Shown here: in pieces, positions 53,585-64,000 of the stretch
Position numbering within the stretch: the first letter of the stretch is position 1
Layout: each line of letters opens with the position of its first letter
Origin: Turritopsis dohrnii
Taxonomy: Eukaryota > Cnidaria > Hydrozoa > Anthoathecata > Oceaniidae
Length of the DNA stretch: 64,000 nt
NCBI GenBank assembly: GCA_027922465.2
Contig: BQMF02000589.1
Span: 124,001-188,000, forward strand
Reading direction: 5' to 3'
Position numbers and translations under genes: made by a program
Notes under the pieces: model-generated
Databases searched by the model: none
The model's input: only the letters and a program-made list of their open reading frames with translations
What the model was told of the DNA's origin: nothing

Positions 53585-54284
53585 AAATCTTGATTGAACT
53601 TTCATATGGGATGTAATGTCACAATTTCTCACTTGACGATGTTTTCCTTTTCATTTTGAATCCATTCTTATGACGTCACGTTTCCCCTTGTTTGAACTGG
53701 ACATATGTTTTTCAAAAATACTTGCCATACAACTAATATTAACTTCTGTTTAATTTACTGTCTAATCTTTATAAAGAAAACGATATCTAGCGTCAGATAG
53801 AAAATGAGGAAGGAGTTTCTTAAGAGGGAATTTCCACGTGAGAGACAATTTTTGTTTTATTCTACGAGGCAACGTCCACGAGGGAACTAATGATTTGTAT
53901 GCTCGTTATTTTGATATGACCTTTTTGACCCAAATCAGTTTCCAATTGTTCATTAAGGCATAGATAGTAGAATTTACAGCTCTCTATCGTATATTTTACT
54001 GAACTTCCATTTCTTGCGAGATGTTTCTAGAAAGGAGAAAAACGAAGGCTTTATCAAATCTCTCTGGATAGAAAAGATATGTAGTTAATATAAACCGGTC
54101 ACTGATATTGAGTTTTTGATTTGTAATAACCAACAATGGTATTCTTTATTATTATTGAGAATATATTTCGATTAATATATTAATCATCTTCAGCTCTATA
54201 AAAACAAGTTTCATGACGTAACTACATACACACATCACATCCCTATATACAAAATGAATCCAAATCTACAAGTGAATAATATTA
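53585..54284. other. 3' flank of paralog 3 and Penelope-type end
   Basis: 53590-53860 matches the downstream flanks of the other GPCR copies. A hammerhead-like motif lies on the minus strand at 54140-54195. No gene is present. Confidence 0.55.
54140..54195 (-). ncRNA. Hammerhead-ribozyme-like motif of a Penelope-type 3' end
   Basis: The minus strand reads CTGAAGA (54193-54187), then a perfect stem GATTAA-TATA-TTAATC, then GAAA. This is the CUGANGA, stem II, GAAA core of a hammerhead ribozyme. A possible stem III (TATTC / GAATA) follows with a bulge. No convincing stem I was found, so activity is doubtful. Confidence 0.45.
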
Positions 54285-54606
54285 TATAGTAGTAACCCGG
54301 AAAAATGCTTACCACATACAACTTCGAAAATGATATACGCAAATTCCGTGTCAAAAAAAGGTGACAAAAATATAATCAAGGTGTGCAAATCCCGTGACGA
54401 AAATTTGAATCACCTGGGGATGCAATTCAATGGTTTTCTCATGAAGATAAAAAAAAAACGTGCAGGTGCTACTTTATAAGAATCGTTAAAAAGCGCATGG
54501 CCTTACGAAGAATATGATCACGATTAAGAAGATTTTGACTGTACAATTCAACAAAATTTATCATTGTCTAAAATAAAAGTGTGGCACACACACTCTATTA
54601 TATAGA
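54285..54606 (-). mobile_element. Short Helitron-like remnant L
   Basis: On the minus strand it starts TCTATATAATAGAGTGTGTG, followed by CCACACTTTTATTTTAGAC. This parallels the 5' end of the family-2 unit at 44053 (TGTGTCACACTTTTATTTTA). Its inner part resembles 35490-35590. No 3' hairpin was found. Confidence 0.45.
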
Positions 54607-54742
54607 AGATCAATATATAAGGTTTGCAGAGTGGGTGCGTGGAATCACCCGTTCGCCAGTGAAAATATGGAATGGGTGAAAGCCGGATATTCATTCAAAA
54701 AATTCCGACGAGCGAGTTGAATGCATGAATACGCATCCATAA

Positions 54743-54806
54743 TAGGCCGTGGGCCAAGAGACCTAAACGTTTAGGTTCGTACCCCAAATCTCGGGACAAT
54801 TGTATC
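54743..54806 (+). repeat. Left terminal inverted repeat of the 7.2-kb element
   Basis: TAGGCCGTGGGCCAA (54743-54757) and TTCGTACCCCAAATCTCGGG (from about 54775), then ACAATTGTATC. Inverse of 61860-61932. The spacer contains its own small palindrome (CCTAAACGTTTAGG). Confidence 0.85.
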
Positions 54807-55115
54807 TTGATTTATTTTAGTACTTTCGAGGATGCTGATCACGATTTTAAATGTTACCAAAGCCCAAAACCCGCAGTTTTCTTAAATTTTGACAAAATGT
54901 GTTACTTTTTCACTCTCTTATCGTTCACTTCCAATGCCGCCTTTTTTAACAGTAAGGGTGATGTAATAACGCTATAATTACTTTGCCGAACGTTGTTGTG
55001 CTGGTAAAAATTGCTTGCATCAGTGTTCTGCGGAATAGCGCAGCTCATTCAGAGAATAACGAAATGGCGAACATTTCTTGTAAAAATAATAAGTGACAGT
55101 AACTTCTACTTCTTT

Positions 55116-58100
55116 ATGGCTTCTAACACTAATGTCCATCGTTGTTTGGTTCATTTTGATAGTGTTCAATCATCGAACTTAATTGAATTTACACAAAAAG
55201 CTCTTGAACGAGTAACAGAATGCCGCAAGGAGTGGATGAAGAATGACTCTGAGCCTCAGAAAAGTTTATGTGTAAAGTCGTTTGACTTGTTTTCGCAGAA
55301 AGAAGGTGAGGATGTTCTTAGTTTGGAGGAAAAAAACAGCACTCCCAAATTATTTTACCACCGGCAATGCTACCAAAGATTTACAGATCGTGGAAAGTTG
55401 AAAAGAGCTAGCATAAAAAAAAAGAAGAGCAATAATAATGAAGTAGCATTTAATCAGGTTATCTTTTATTTATAAATGTGATTATTTTGGTTTTCATTTG
55501 ACGGTTTTGTTCAATAAAGTAATTCTCTAAATTTTTTTGCATATGCACCTAGAATAGTAATGTGTCAGTTAAGCATCTACGTTCATCAGTGAAGAGCCCA
55601 TCAGTTGTCAGTGCCAAGTCTAGTCATGTTCTGCCAGCAGTATGTATAATATGCAACAAGGAAACTATTTATAAAACTGTAAGTACTTGATTATTAATAT
55701 TAATTTTAATGTTAACATTTTATCTATATATTTTTTGTATATATATAATTTTAGCAAAATAATAAGAGAGTTAAAATTAGCCTTTCAAATGTTGAAACAT
55801 TAAATCAACACACATTGAAAGATGCAGCGGAAAGACGTGAAGATAGGTAAGTGTTCTATTAACTTTGACATTAGTAAATGACAAAAATCATAGTGTTTTG
55901 ATAACCGAGAATGTGTATTAATTTAAAACCTGACATTTATCTTTTAATACAATATTTTTTATATTATAGAGATATATTGTGTAAACTTGGGAGTGGACAG
56001 GATATGGTAGCATTAGAAGTAAAATATCATAGGCCATGTTATAACAGCTACACCAAAATACTTTGGGCTGAAAAAAAAGAGAAAGTGTTGCTTTATGAAA
56101 AATCTTTCACAAAGTTTTGTGACAAATATGTCAATGAAAAATTGGTCAATCAAGGAAAAGTATATTTTTCAAGCAGTTATACAGTAGATTTGTAAAGATG
56201 GTTCAGTCTGTAGAGCAATTAGATGCCTCCAACTACAAGTCAGAAAGATTAAAGACTCGTATACAACAGAGTTTTCCACACATTGTTTTTCATCGACCAA
56301 GTGTAAGAAATAGTAGTGAATTAGTATTTCATGAAGTTATAGTTGCTGGAGATTTGCTACATCAACAAGAAGTTATGGAAACCGATACCCAGTCATCTAG
56401 TCAAACTGAAGATAGTTCTAGTCAGTTAGAAGATGAAAGTTTGGAAGGTAAGTTCTGTATGGTTGTAAGGTTCGATTCCTTCGCTCAGCTTCAAGTAATG
56501 TCTGGTGACAGTAATATGGGCATAATGCTGGGTGGCCCATTCCATGCAGAACATTACATATAAGAAGCTAGTTTTTAGTTTCTTATGAATACTAAGTACC
56601 TTAGAATCAAAAGAAATTATAATGAAGTTTTGAAAAATCTGGAAATTGTCTGGAGAATAGCCTGTGGCTGTAGAATATTTTATTAGCAAAGATTTGTTCT
56701 ACAGAATTATCCACTATCACCCACTAATAACAACAAGAATAGAATGTGTTTATAATTAATGATTGTTAATTTTAACAATACATGTCAAAATGTCAGTAAA
56801 TTTAACAGTACATTTCAAAATATAGTAGTTGTAAACAGTTGCAAAAAGCAATTGTAATACATTAAAAGCCTAACAAGCGTTTAGAACTAGACCTCTCCGG
56901 CTTGCTAGAAATGAAATGTAATATAGTTCTTCAATTGTATAAATAAATGCTTTCTTATGCTTTAGCAGAGGTCATCAGTGATCAAAGGGCTCAACCAAAT
57001 GTTAAACGTGAGTTGTACTTGGCTGCTCTTAATTTGCGTGAATTATTGAAAAATGCTCCAAAATTCAGTGAAGCATGGCCGCCTACATCAGATGAATTCA
57101 GTGTGAATATTGTAAAAGATTCAATACCTCCGCTAGTTTATAATTTTGTTGCATGGGCAACTGGTAAAAGTGACTCACCTGATGATGATTACACAATTCT
57201 AAAAATGACCAAAGATGAGAATGTTGTAATGGCTATTGCACAGGATTTGATATATCACGGAAATAATGGGCGAAATCCAACACCAAAATCAATGGCTCTT
57301 GCTATGGCTGTTCGACAAATTACCGGTAGTGAGCATCTTATCAGGATTCTGAATGGAATAGGACATTGTGTTTCACACTCTTCTGTTCTCAGACATGACA
57401 CTGCATTAGCTGAAAAGTCGATGAACTCATCGAAAGAATTGCCTGAAACTGTATTGCCGGGAACGTTTGCAACAGTGGTTGTGGATAATGCAGACTTTGG
57501 AGAAGAAACAAAGTATCAAACACATATTAACAACATGATAATCGTACAGAACCCTTCAGAATCACCTGCTATTCAAAAAACATTCACAAAAAAGACACGG
57601 CGAAAAGCTTTAACTGCACCAACTCAAATTCTTGATGAATATGCTATCATGAAAAAACAATCACCTTCCTTTCATCAATACCAACTAGATATTGGCAATA
57701 TTGAAACTGATGAAATCAATCAAGCTAAACTTCAAGACCTTCTGTACGTTCTTCTTAAAGGATTTGCTGAAAGTGACTTGTTACCTGATTGGACGGGATA
57801 TAATACACTTATTTATCCAGCAAGAAAACCGTCACAAATCACGTATCTGCCTATTATCGATGCTTCTCCCACCGAGTATGCAACACTGTACACCTTCATG
57901 AAGAAATGTTTGAAAATGCTTGACGAACTTCAAAATCCCTACTTGGCTGTTGTATGTGACCAAGCCATATATGCAAAGGTTCAGCATATCCGATGGAAAG
58001 ACAATGAAATGAAAGAGAAGCTTATCATTCGTCTTGGGGCGTTTCACGCAATTATGTCGTTTTGTGGTACGATTGGTAAAAGATTTAGTAATTCTGGATT

Positions 58101-61100
58101 CCAGGTAGGTTTGCTATTGAACATTAAGCATCGTCTTTTTGCCTGATGATGTCTGAACCAACTGAAAGTTTGGGTTAATAAATATATTTTAGTTAAAAAT
58201 TGTTTTGATTAAAACTTACTGCCTCTGGTTTTGTCAATTATATATTATATTATATATTACGTGATCATTTGTATACTCGATGTTTCAACTGAATTTAATG
58301 ATGTAGATGTAGTTAACTACGTGCAAAAATGAAATTCCACGCACTTTCTCCAATGTAGGATATTCTTGTCGAGTCAGATGTTATTGGCCCAAGTTCCATA
58401 AATGGGATAATAAGTGGGAAGCATTACAATCGCAGTATGACAGTTCACAAATCTTTGGACGACGTAGAAGAAGAACATATTCGTTCGTTCATTGAAAGTT
58501 TTCGCGAGAACATTTTAAGTTCAAACCAAATTTGTCAGTCTCACGTCATGGAGTCGGTTTCCGAAAGATACGCAAATTTTGTGAAGCAGTGCCGTGAAAT
58601 CAATCCAACATTTGACTTTTGGAGCTCTTATATTGACATGGTTGGTAAGTAAATTAAGAAGCCTTGGCACTTGAGGGCAACTTAAAGCGCGCGCAAATAA
58701 GTGGAGGAGACAACATATATCAATTAATGATATTGTGCCGATAACACGTTTGCAATTGTTTAGGGTGCCTTTTGATGTTTGTAAGGGCCACAAGGACAAA
58801 CAACTGGAATCTTCACATAAGCACGATAAGAAACATGCTTCCATGGTACTTTGCCTACGATAGACCAAATTACTCTCGATATCTCACAACCTATTGGCTT
58901 GAAATGAAATCATTGGAAGAAACGCATCCAGGTACTGTTAAGTCTATCGACGTATCTTGAAATATGGCAGTTACAGAAGGCGGTATATTGTAATGCTATT
59001 TTTTATGTATCATGTTATTTACCTTTCCGGGAGCGCTTGAAGAATTGAAAAGTAATTGGACTGTGCAGAGGCAAGGTCGATACGGTTTCTCGTCTGTTCC
59101 CTGTGACATGACTATCGAACAAACGGCGAATAGGGACGCTAAAATAAAAGGCGGTTTAGTTGGTTTTACTTTAAATCGAGGTTACATCCATCGTTGGCTT
59201 CTATCCCAACCTGAACGCTCGGCCATTTCGAGGAAATGCGAAGAACTTGCTGGAACGATAAACCAGAGCCGGTAAGACAGTTGCATCATATTCCACTGGA
59301 ATGTAAAAATGATCTTTTGTAAAAGCATACTTTGTTTTCTTCGCGCATTTAATTATTCCCAATTTCATATTTACTCTTTAAGAAAACGAAAAAACTTGGA
59401 TGCCAGTTTTCGAAAACGACATGAACAAAATGTCCAAAATGTCATCTGCACTCTAGAGTCAATGGTAAACCCATTCGAATACTTCGAAGCAAATTTAGTC
59501 AATATTTCTACAGGTCGCGTTGTCAATTCGGAAACATTAAACGACATTACCAGGGCCGAAGAGCTTGGAACTGAGCACTTTATTGATTTTGTTGAAAAAA
59601 ATTTGATGAGTCAGTCTCCAGATCTTTTCAAAACCATAAATAAGTTAAATCTTAAATCGTTCGTAACCAAAGAGAAAAGGAAGGATGCAGTAACGACGTC
59701 TTTAAAAGATTCCAAATCTACTCGTGATCTGTATGCTCGTGTCTTGCTTCTATCGGAAAATCGTGATATCGATCTACAGGAATTACTGTCTCACAGTTTG
59801 TCCCAGTATCCTGGGAGCTTGGCAACACCAGAGGGAAATTTGCGGAAAACAGTAAAGTCAAAGCTGTTACAAATTCTTGAAGCAGTTGACACGTCTGTGG
59901 TACGCGAGGACACCAAGGCAGAAGTGGTCATTGTTGACGCTTTGGCTCTTATCCAGATGTTGAAAATCCCGTCTTTCACGTTTGGAGAATTGGCACAACA
60001 AATCTTCAACTCTCTCGTCCATGTGGCTGGTCGATATCAAGCAAAGAGACTAGATTTTGTTGGTGACCGTTATTTCCCCATAAGTATCAAAAATGCCGAA
60101 AGAGCTAAGCGTTCTTCAGAAGGGTGGCAAAGTGTTACCATTCTCCATCCCAATCAGAAAGTCCCTACTCAATGGAGAAAATACTTGAGTGTTGGAGAAA
60201 ACAAAGAAAATCTTCTATCTTTCCTAGCGACATCATGGCGACAATATAGATCAGAGCAGTTAAGAAGCACGACGATCTACGTGACAAACAAAGATCTTTG
60301 TTACAAGCTATCCGCTGCAACATCGCCAAAAGATACCTTGATATCAACTGTTACACCTGAATTGTCCTGCGACCACGAAGAAGCAGATACGCGACTTGTA
60401 CTCCACAGCAGTCACGCAGCACAAACCTTTGGAAGCGTTCTGGTAAAGACACCAGATACGGATGTTGTTGTCATCCTAGTTGCCACTCACAGTTCAATAT
60501 CTTCGAACCTGTTTGTCGAAACTGGAGTTGGTGACAGAAAACGCATTTTGGACATCAAAGCTATTGCATCTTCCCTTTCGGACATGAACGTTAATTCAAT
60601 TATTGGATTTCATGCGTTTACAGGTAAGAGAGTATACATTGCACTTATTTTTTTAAGAAACAATCCTGAATGTGAACATAAGAATTTGCAATGGAAATAA
60701 ACTTGTACTTATAATGTTTTACATATCTTTAAGGTTGCGATACAACCAGCTGCTTTTACGGCAAGGGGAAACAGAAGTGCTGGCAATGCATGAATAACAA
60801 CACATCATTTGAACACGCAATCAGTTGCATTGGCGATAGCGAATACTTTGATGCTTCAACAGTTGAAGAGTTTGTATGCTTGCTGTACGGAAGCAGTAAA
60901 AAACGGTGTAACGAAGCTCGAGTGGAACTCTTTCAACAGGGTAAGTTCGCAGAAGAATTACTACCACCAACGTTCGATGCGCTACAAAAGCATACAAAGC
61001 GCGCAAACTATCAGGCATATATTTGGAAAAGGTGTCTATCTGTTGTTATTGATGCCCCTGATGTAAGAAATCATGGTTGGAAGATAGTAGGGGACGAAAT

Positions 61101-61383
61101 AAGTATAGATTGGATGGATACTGATTGTGCTGTACAATTGCTGAAAAAACTAATAACCTGCGAATGCAAAAGTGGATGTAAAAAAAGAAGTTGCAAATGT
61201 TTGAAGAACGAGCTCTCGCGCACAAAGATATGCAAATGTGTTGAATGCGTGAACGGAAAAGTTGGCGAAATAGAATCAAGCGAGGAAGATTGGGATGATA
61301 AAGCTGATACCAATTTTAGTGATGTCGACTTTTTTATTGATGAATCGGATATTGACGCCTCAGACGCTGAAACAGCTGGATAG
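55116..61383 (+). pseudogene. Ten-exon gene: zinc-binding, FEN1/PIN-like nuclease and CXC domains (one frameshift)
   Basis: Exons inferred from GT-AG sites and phase: 55116-55457, 55553-55678, 55755-55846, 55970-56447, 56966-58104, 58359-58644, 58764-58931, 59034-59271, 59383-60623, 60734-61383. All junctions keep phase; allowing for one lost base near 56190, the total is 1587 codons. Exons 1-4 hold two Cys/His units (FYHRQCYQRF; CIICNKE with KYHRPCYNSY). The middle has LGAFHAIMSFCGTIG, RNMLPWYFAYDRPNYSRYLT and IEQTANRDAKIKGGLVGF. Exons 9-10 carry ordered acidic motifs VIVDALA, DHEEADTRL, PDTDVVVIL and FHAFTGCDTTS, matching the layout of FEN1/XPG-type PIN nucleases. The end is a CXC-like cluster (CECKSGCKKRSCKC, CKCVEC). 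I recall similar uncharacterised proteins as multicopy in cnidarian and fish genomes; the transposase role is inferred from the flanking inverted repeats. Confidence 0.75.
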
Positions 61384-61859
61384 TTATATTTTTAAACAGA
61401 ATATCGATAACACACGATACGCTTTTTTTGATAGCTCATTTTATTTGTAATTAAGCTACTCGTCGAATTGTTTGTGTTTACTAGTCGATATTCATGAAAA
61501 TATCATTAACTATAAGGAAAAACAAAAAAATTAGGATATAGAACGCTGGAGATTTCAATTTATCGAAAAGTTCTTGATACGACTCGATAATCAAGTATTT
61601 ACATAGTTTTTCCTAGTTTTTTAACATCATAAAAATTTTAAAGTGCGAGTTAGTGTTTATATTTTGTTTATATGCATGATTGAAGTTTTTAAACTATGTC
61701 ATTACAAAGAAATACTTGAGAAAACACGTAACACGATAAAACACGAAAACACACGATTGCTCTATTTTTGATGTTCAATTTCTCGAAAACTGCGGGGTTA
61801 CCGGCTTGGTAACATTTATTTTTGAATTCAGCATGTTTAAAATCGCTAATTTATATATA

Positions 61860-61932
61860 GATACATTTGTCCCGAGATTTGGGGTACGAAACTTTTTTTG
61901 AGAGCTTTTAAGGCGCATTGGCCCACGGCCTA
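61860..61932 (-). repeat. Right terminal inverted repeat of the 7.2-kb element
   Basis: Inverse partner of 54743-54806, ending GGCCTA next to the flanking TAA. Confidence 0.85.
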
Positions 61933-63154
61933 TAACTGAAAGGGCGCTATTTCCTTTTCGCACCATCATCCTAAATGTATCTGCCATATTTTTTACTGTT
62001 CGCTCTTCATCATGGAGATTAAAAATAACCGTAATCCTAACCCTTAACCCTGACCCTAAAACATCCCGGACGGAGACCACTCTGCGAAAAGAAAATTGCA
62101 CCACTGAAAGAATATATGTAATTTTTGTTAGTTTTCTTGAAATATATCCTATCAATGTAATGTACAATTTAGTTATATTGCGATTCAAAGACCTTTTCAC
62201 TGTGCTACCTTGCCTCGTTTTGATGTGGTAATTTGATGAAAATTATCAGAAATTGGCCCATAGCAATTTTCAGTTATAAAAACGTAATATCAAGTAGTGT
62301 CACAATATAAAAAATCAAAACAAGGTCGGGTTTGATAGTCTGATAACGTGTATTTAAAGATTTGATTTTGTGATTGTGGGATGGAGATGGAAAAAAGAAG
62401 GAAAACAAAATGCTTTATGAATCAATCATTTCCAGTTCTTTTATGCATAAGTACAGATTCAAAAAAATTCCGACATTCATAGTCGCAAAAAGAGCATGAA
62501 TAAAAATGATCTATTATAAAAAAATAGCTTTTTCGTATGCATAAAGAAACACTAGGAAGTAAAACCAACAAGAGATACATAACAGACATCTTTTAAACTT
62601 TGCCAAAATGTTCAGGTAACTTAACAAAGATATAATGAACAACATCCAGTTTTATGTTGCAACTTTAAATGTCAATCGACAAAATTCAATTTGTATAAAT
62701 AAAACAATTCTTGAATTGGTCACATGTTCCTTTCAAATGAACGATAACCAATTTGAATCAAAGTTTCCTGACCACTAAATGCTGGAAATGCCCAACACGT
62801 CACATCTGTTACTCCTGTCTTGGTTCAGCAGTTCCATTGTTTCAAGTATACCAGATATTCCACGACAATAGTGATTCGTCTCAATTCATAAATTGATATC
62901 AATTACTCTTGATAATTTCTTATACACCTGAAGTAGTAAAACCAACAGACAAATTATTAGTACTAGTAATAACATGGTTTCGAGGGTGACTTGGGATTAA
63001 TAGCCCCGAGCTTCATTGAAAAAGTTTCAAAATAGCCCGAACGTAGTTAATTATATGGTAAAAAGGTTGATGATTGAAAGCAGGAATTCAAAGAAATAAA
63101 CATTCAAATATTGAAATCAACAACTCAAGAAATATTAAACAAATTGGAAATAGA
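61933..63154. other. Stretch without recognisable gene
   Basis: It contains degenerate telomere-like units (CCTAACCCTTAACCCT at about 62034). A block at about 62457 (ATTCAAAAAAATTCCGAC, later GCATGAATA) resembles sequence just left of the 7.2-kb element at about 54690-54730. No coding region is supported. Confidence 0.5.
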
Positions 63155-64000
63155 TCTATATATTAATAGCCGATTCTCCGTCTGTTTGTTTGTTTGTTTG
63201 TCTGTCACGCAAAATGGTAGATTGAGATGTGAGCGAAATTATTTCTTTTTTTGTGTGCGACGTGAGTTCGAAACAAATACACTGCAACCCCAATCGAACG
63301 TGACTTTTTTTGGCTGGTGAACCAATAGAGATAACGTTTTGTTTTTATTATTATTGTTAGTTTTATATTCCAAGGACCACCGTTGACTTGGCTTTGAAAA
63401 CAATACATCAACTAAATACAAAGAATCTAACTGATTAAACATTTGGGACAAAAAGCAGCAGTGGCAGAACGTGGCAGCATGTTCGGTTTGCCAGTGCATC
63501 CTAACGCTTTCGTGACTGTCTGAGACGGGTGAACTTTCTTTCGAGCAATCAAAATGTTTAAAAACCGATACGTAAAAAAAGAGTATCATGAAACTTTTCT
63601 TTTAATAGTTGTCTTAATTTCTTTTAATCGATTTCTTTTAATCTATTTTAATCTGATCGAACGTTTTTTATTCACTTCATTCATTTAACACGTGCATTTT
63701 TTTCTCCTCCCGTGTGATCTTTTTAAGAAGAGAAACCATTTTTTCACCTACTTCTGACAGCACCCATGTTAGAGCGCGTAAAACAAAAGCTAATAATATT
63801 TGAAAAGTTTTTTCTCTCTGCGTTTTGAGTGTATTGTTAAACTGATATTTGATTGGTTTAAAATCGTAAATAAAAACTACGTGAAGTTCACGTTCGGAAT
63901 GCATTGTACAAAGCAAGAAAGTCTACTGACATTTTAAATGCGACCGCGACAATAAACGGCTGAGATAAGAACATGCAAGATTTGAAACACCAGGAACGTA
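63155..64000 (+). mobile_element. Non-autonomous Helitron copy I (family 1), cut by the window end
   Basis: It starts TCTATATATTAATAGCCGAT after an A and follows copy E closely, including the block TTGATTGGTTTAAAATCGTAAATAAAAA that distinguishes E from A, C, D and F. The 3' hairpin is beyond the window. Confidence 0.88.

Larger units (their letters stand above)
54743..61932 (+). mobile_element. TIR-flanked 7.2-kb DNA element with a multi-exon nuclease-like gene
   Basis: The ends are inverted copies. Left 54743-54806 and the reverse complement of 61860-61932 share TAGGCCGTGGGCCAA and TTCGTACCCCAAATCTCGGG. The two blocks are separated by an unmatched spacer of 18 bp on the left and 27 bp on the right. 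TAA flanks both ends (54740-54742 and 61933-61935) and is the likely target duplication, though TA is also compatible. One spliced gene fills the interior, with no other ORF. The layout is that of an autonomous DNA transposon, but its protein does not match a transposase family I can name. Confidence 0.75.

Noticed and set aside
56448..56563. Extension of exon 4 of the nuclease-like gene into a longer ORF
   Set aside because: A good GTAAGT donor at 56448 with a phase-consistent acceptor before 56966 explains the gene better; the extra frame is intron.

Overview
This window looks like repeat-rich, AT-rich chromosomal DNA of an early-branching animal, most likely a cnidarian. That placement is inferred from three things: intronless, lineage-specific class A GPCR paralogs, a Maverick/Polinton, and large families of Helitrons, LINEs and Penelope-like debris. 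No sequence search was possible. Almost everything recognisable is mobile DNA. The only plausible host genes are three GPCR paralogs (40.3-41.3 kb minus strand, 50.5-51.5 kb and 52.6-53.6 kb plus strand).

Region 1 (about 0.1-21.6 kb) is a nest of elements. A 5'-truncated LINE (258-1327, resuming at 20425-21580) is split by a 19.1-kb Maverick/Polinton (1328-20419) with terminal inverted repeats of about 230-250 bp and a GAATC target duplication. The Polinton carries minor and major capsid genes, a packaging ATPase, an integrase, a protein-primed DNA polymerase B, a SAP protein and several small membrane or coiled-coil genes. It has itself been hit by a full-length LINE with an intact 1070-residue ORF (about 2085-5950), by a polyadenylated retrocopy inside the polymerase gene (17056-17245) and by a non-autonomous Helitron (19272-20149). 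Its polymerase, ATPase, capsid and two other genes carry stops or single-base frameshifts, so this copy is decayed. Two features stand out. An intact 82-residue gene resembles the eIF2alpha-phosphatase adaptor family PPP1R15/GADD34. Perfect short hairpins follow the 3' ends of Polinton genes wherever there is space.

Region 2 (21.6-46 kb) is dominated by Helitrons. A 7.6-kb autonomous-type Helitron (26777-34380, minus strand; Rep/helicase with one frameshift and two stops) shares its 5' end with a family of 0.86-0.97-kb non-autonomous copies. Two head-to-tail arrays with no bases between units are visible: 34380 down to 25063 (three units) and 42193 to beyond 45546 (four units). A second Helitron-like family lies at about 34.4-37.7 kb and 44.05-45.55 kb.

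Region 3 (40-54.6 kb) holds the GPCR cluster, with homologous 3' flanks, an orphan 3' flank at about 24.05-24.25 kb that suggests a lost fourth copy, and Penelope-like remnants including a GIY-YIG fragment and hammerhead-like hairpins.

Region 4 (54743-61932) is a 7.19-kb element with inverted terminal repeats and a TAA flank duplication. It is filled by one ten-exon gene whose splice phases are all consistent; a single missing base in exon 4 is the only lesion seen. The product combines N-terminal Cys/His zinc-binding motifs, a C-terminal domain with the acidic-residue layout of FEN1/PIN nucleases, and a terminal CXC cysteine motif. I do not recognise a named transposon superfamily with this architecture, and it is the strongest candidate for an undescribed system. 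The window ends inside another Helitron copy (63155 onward).
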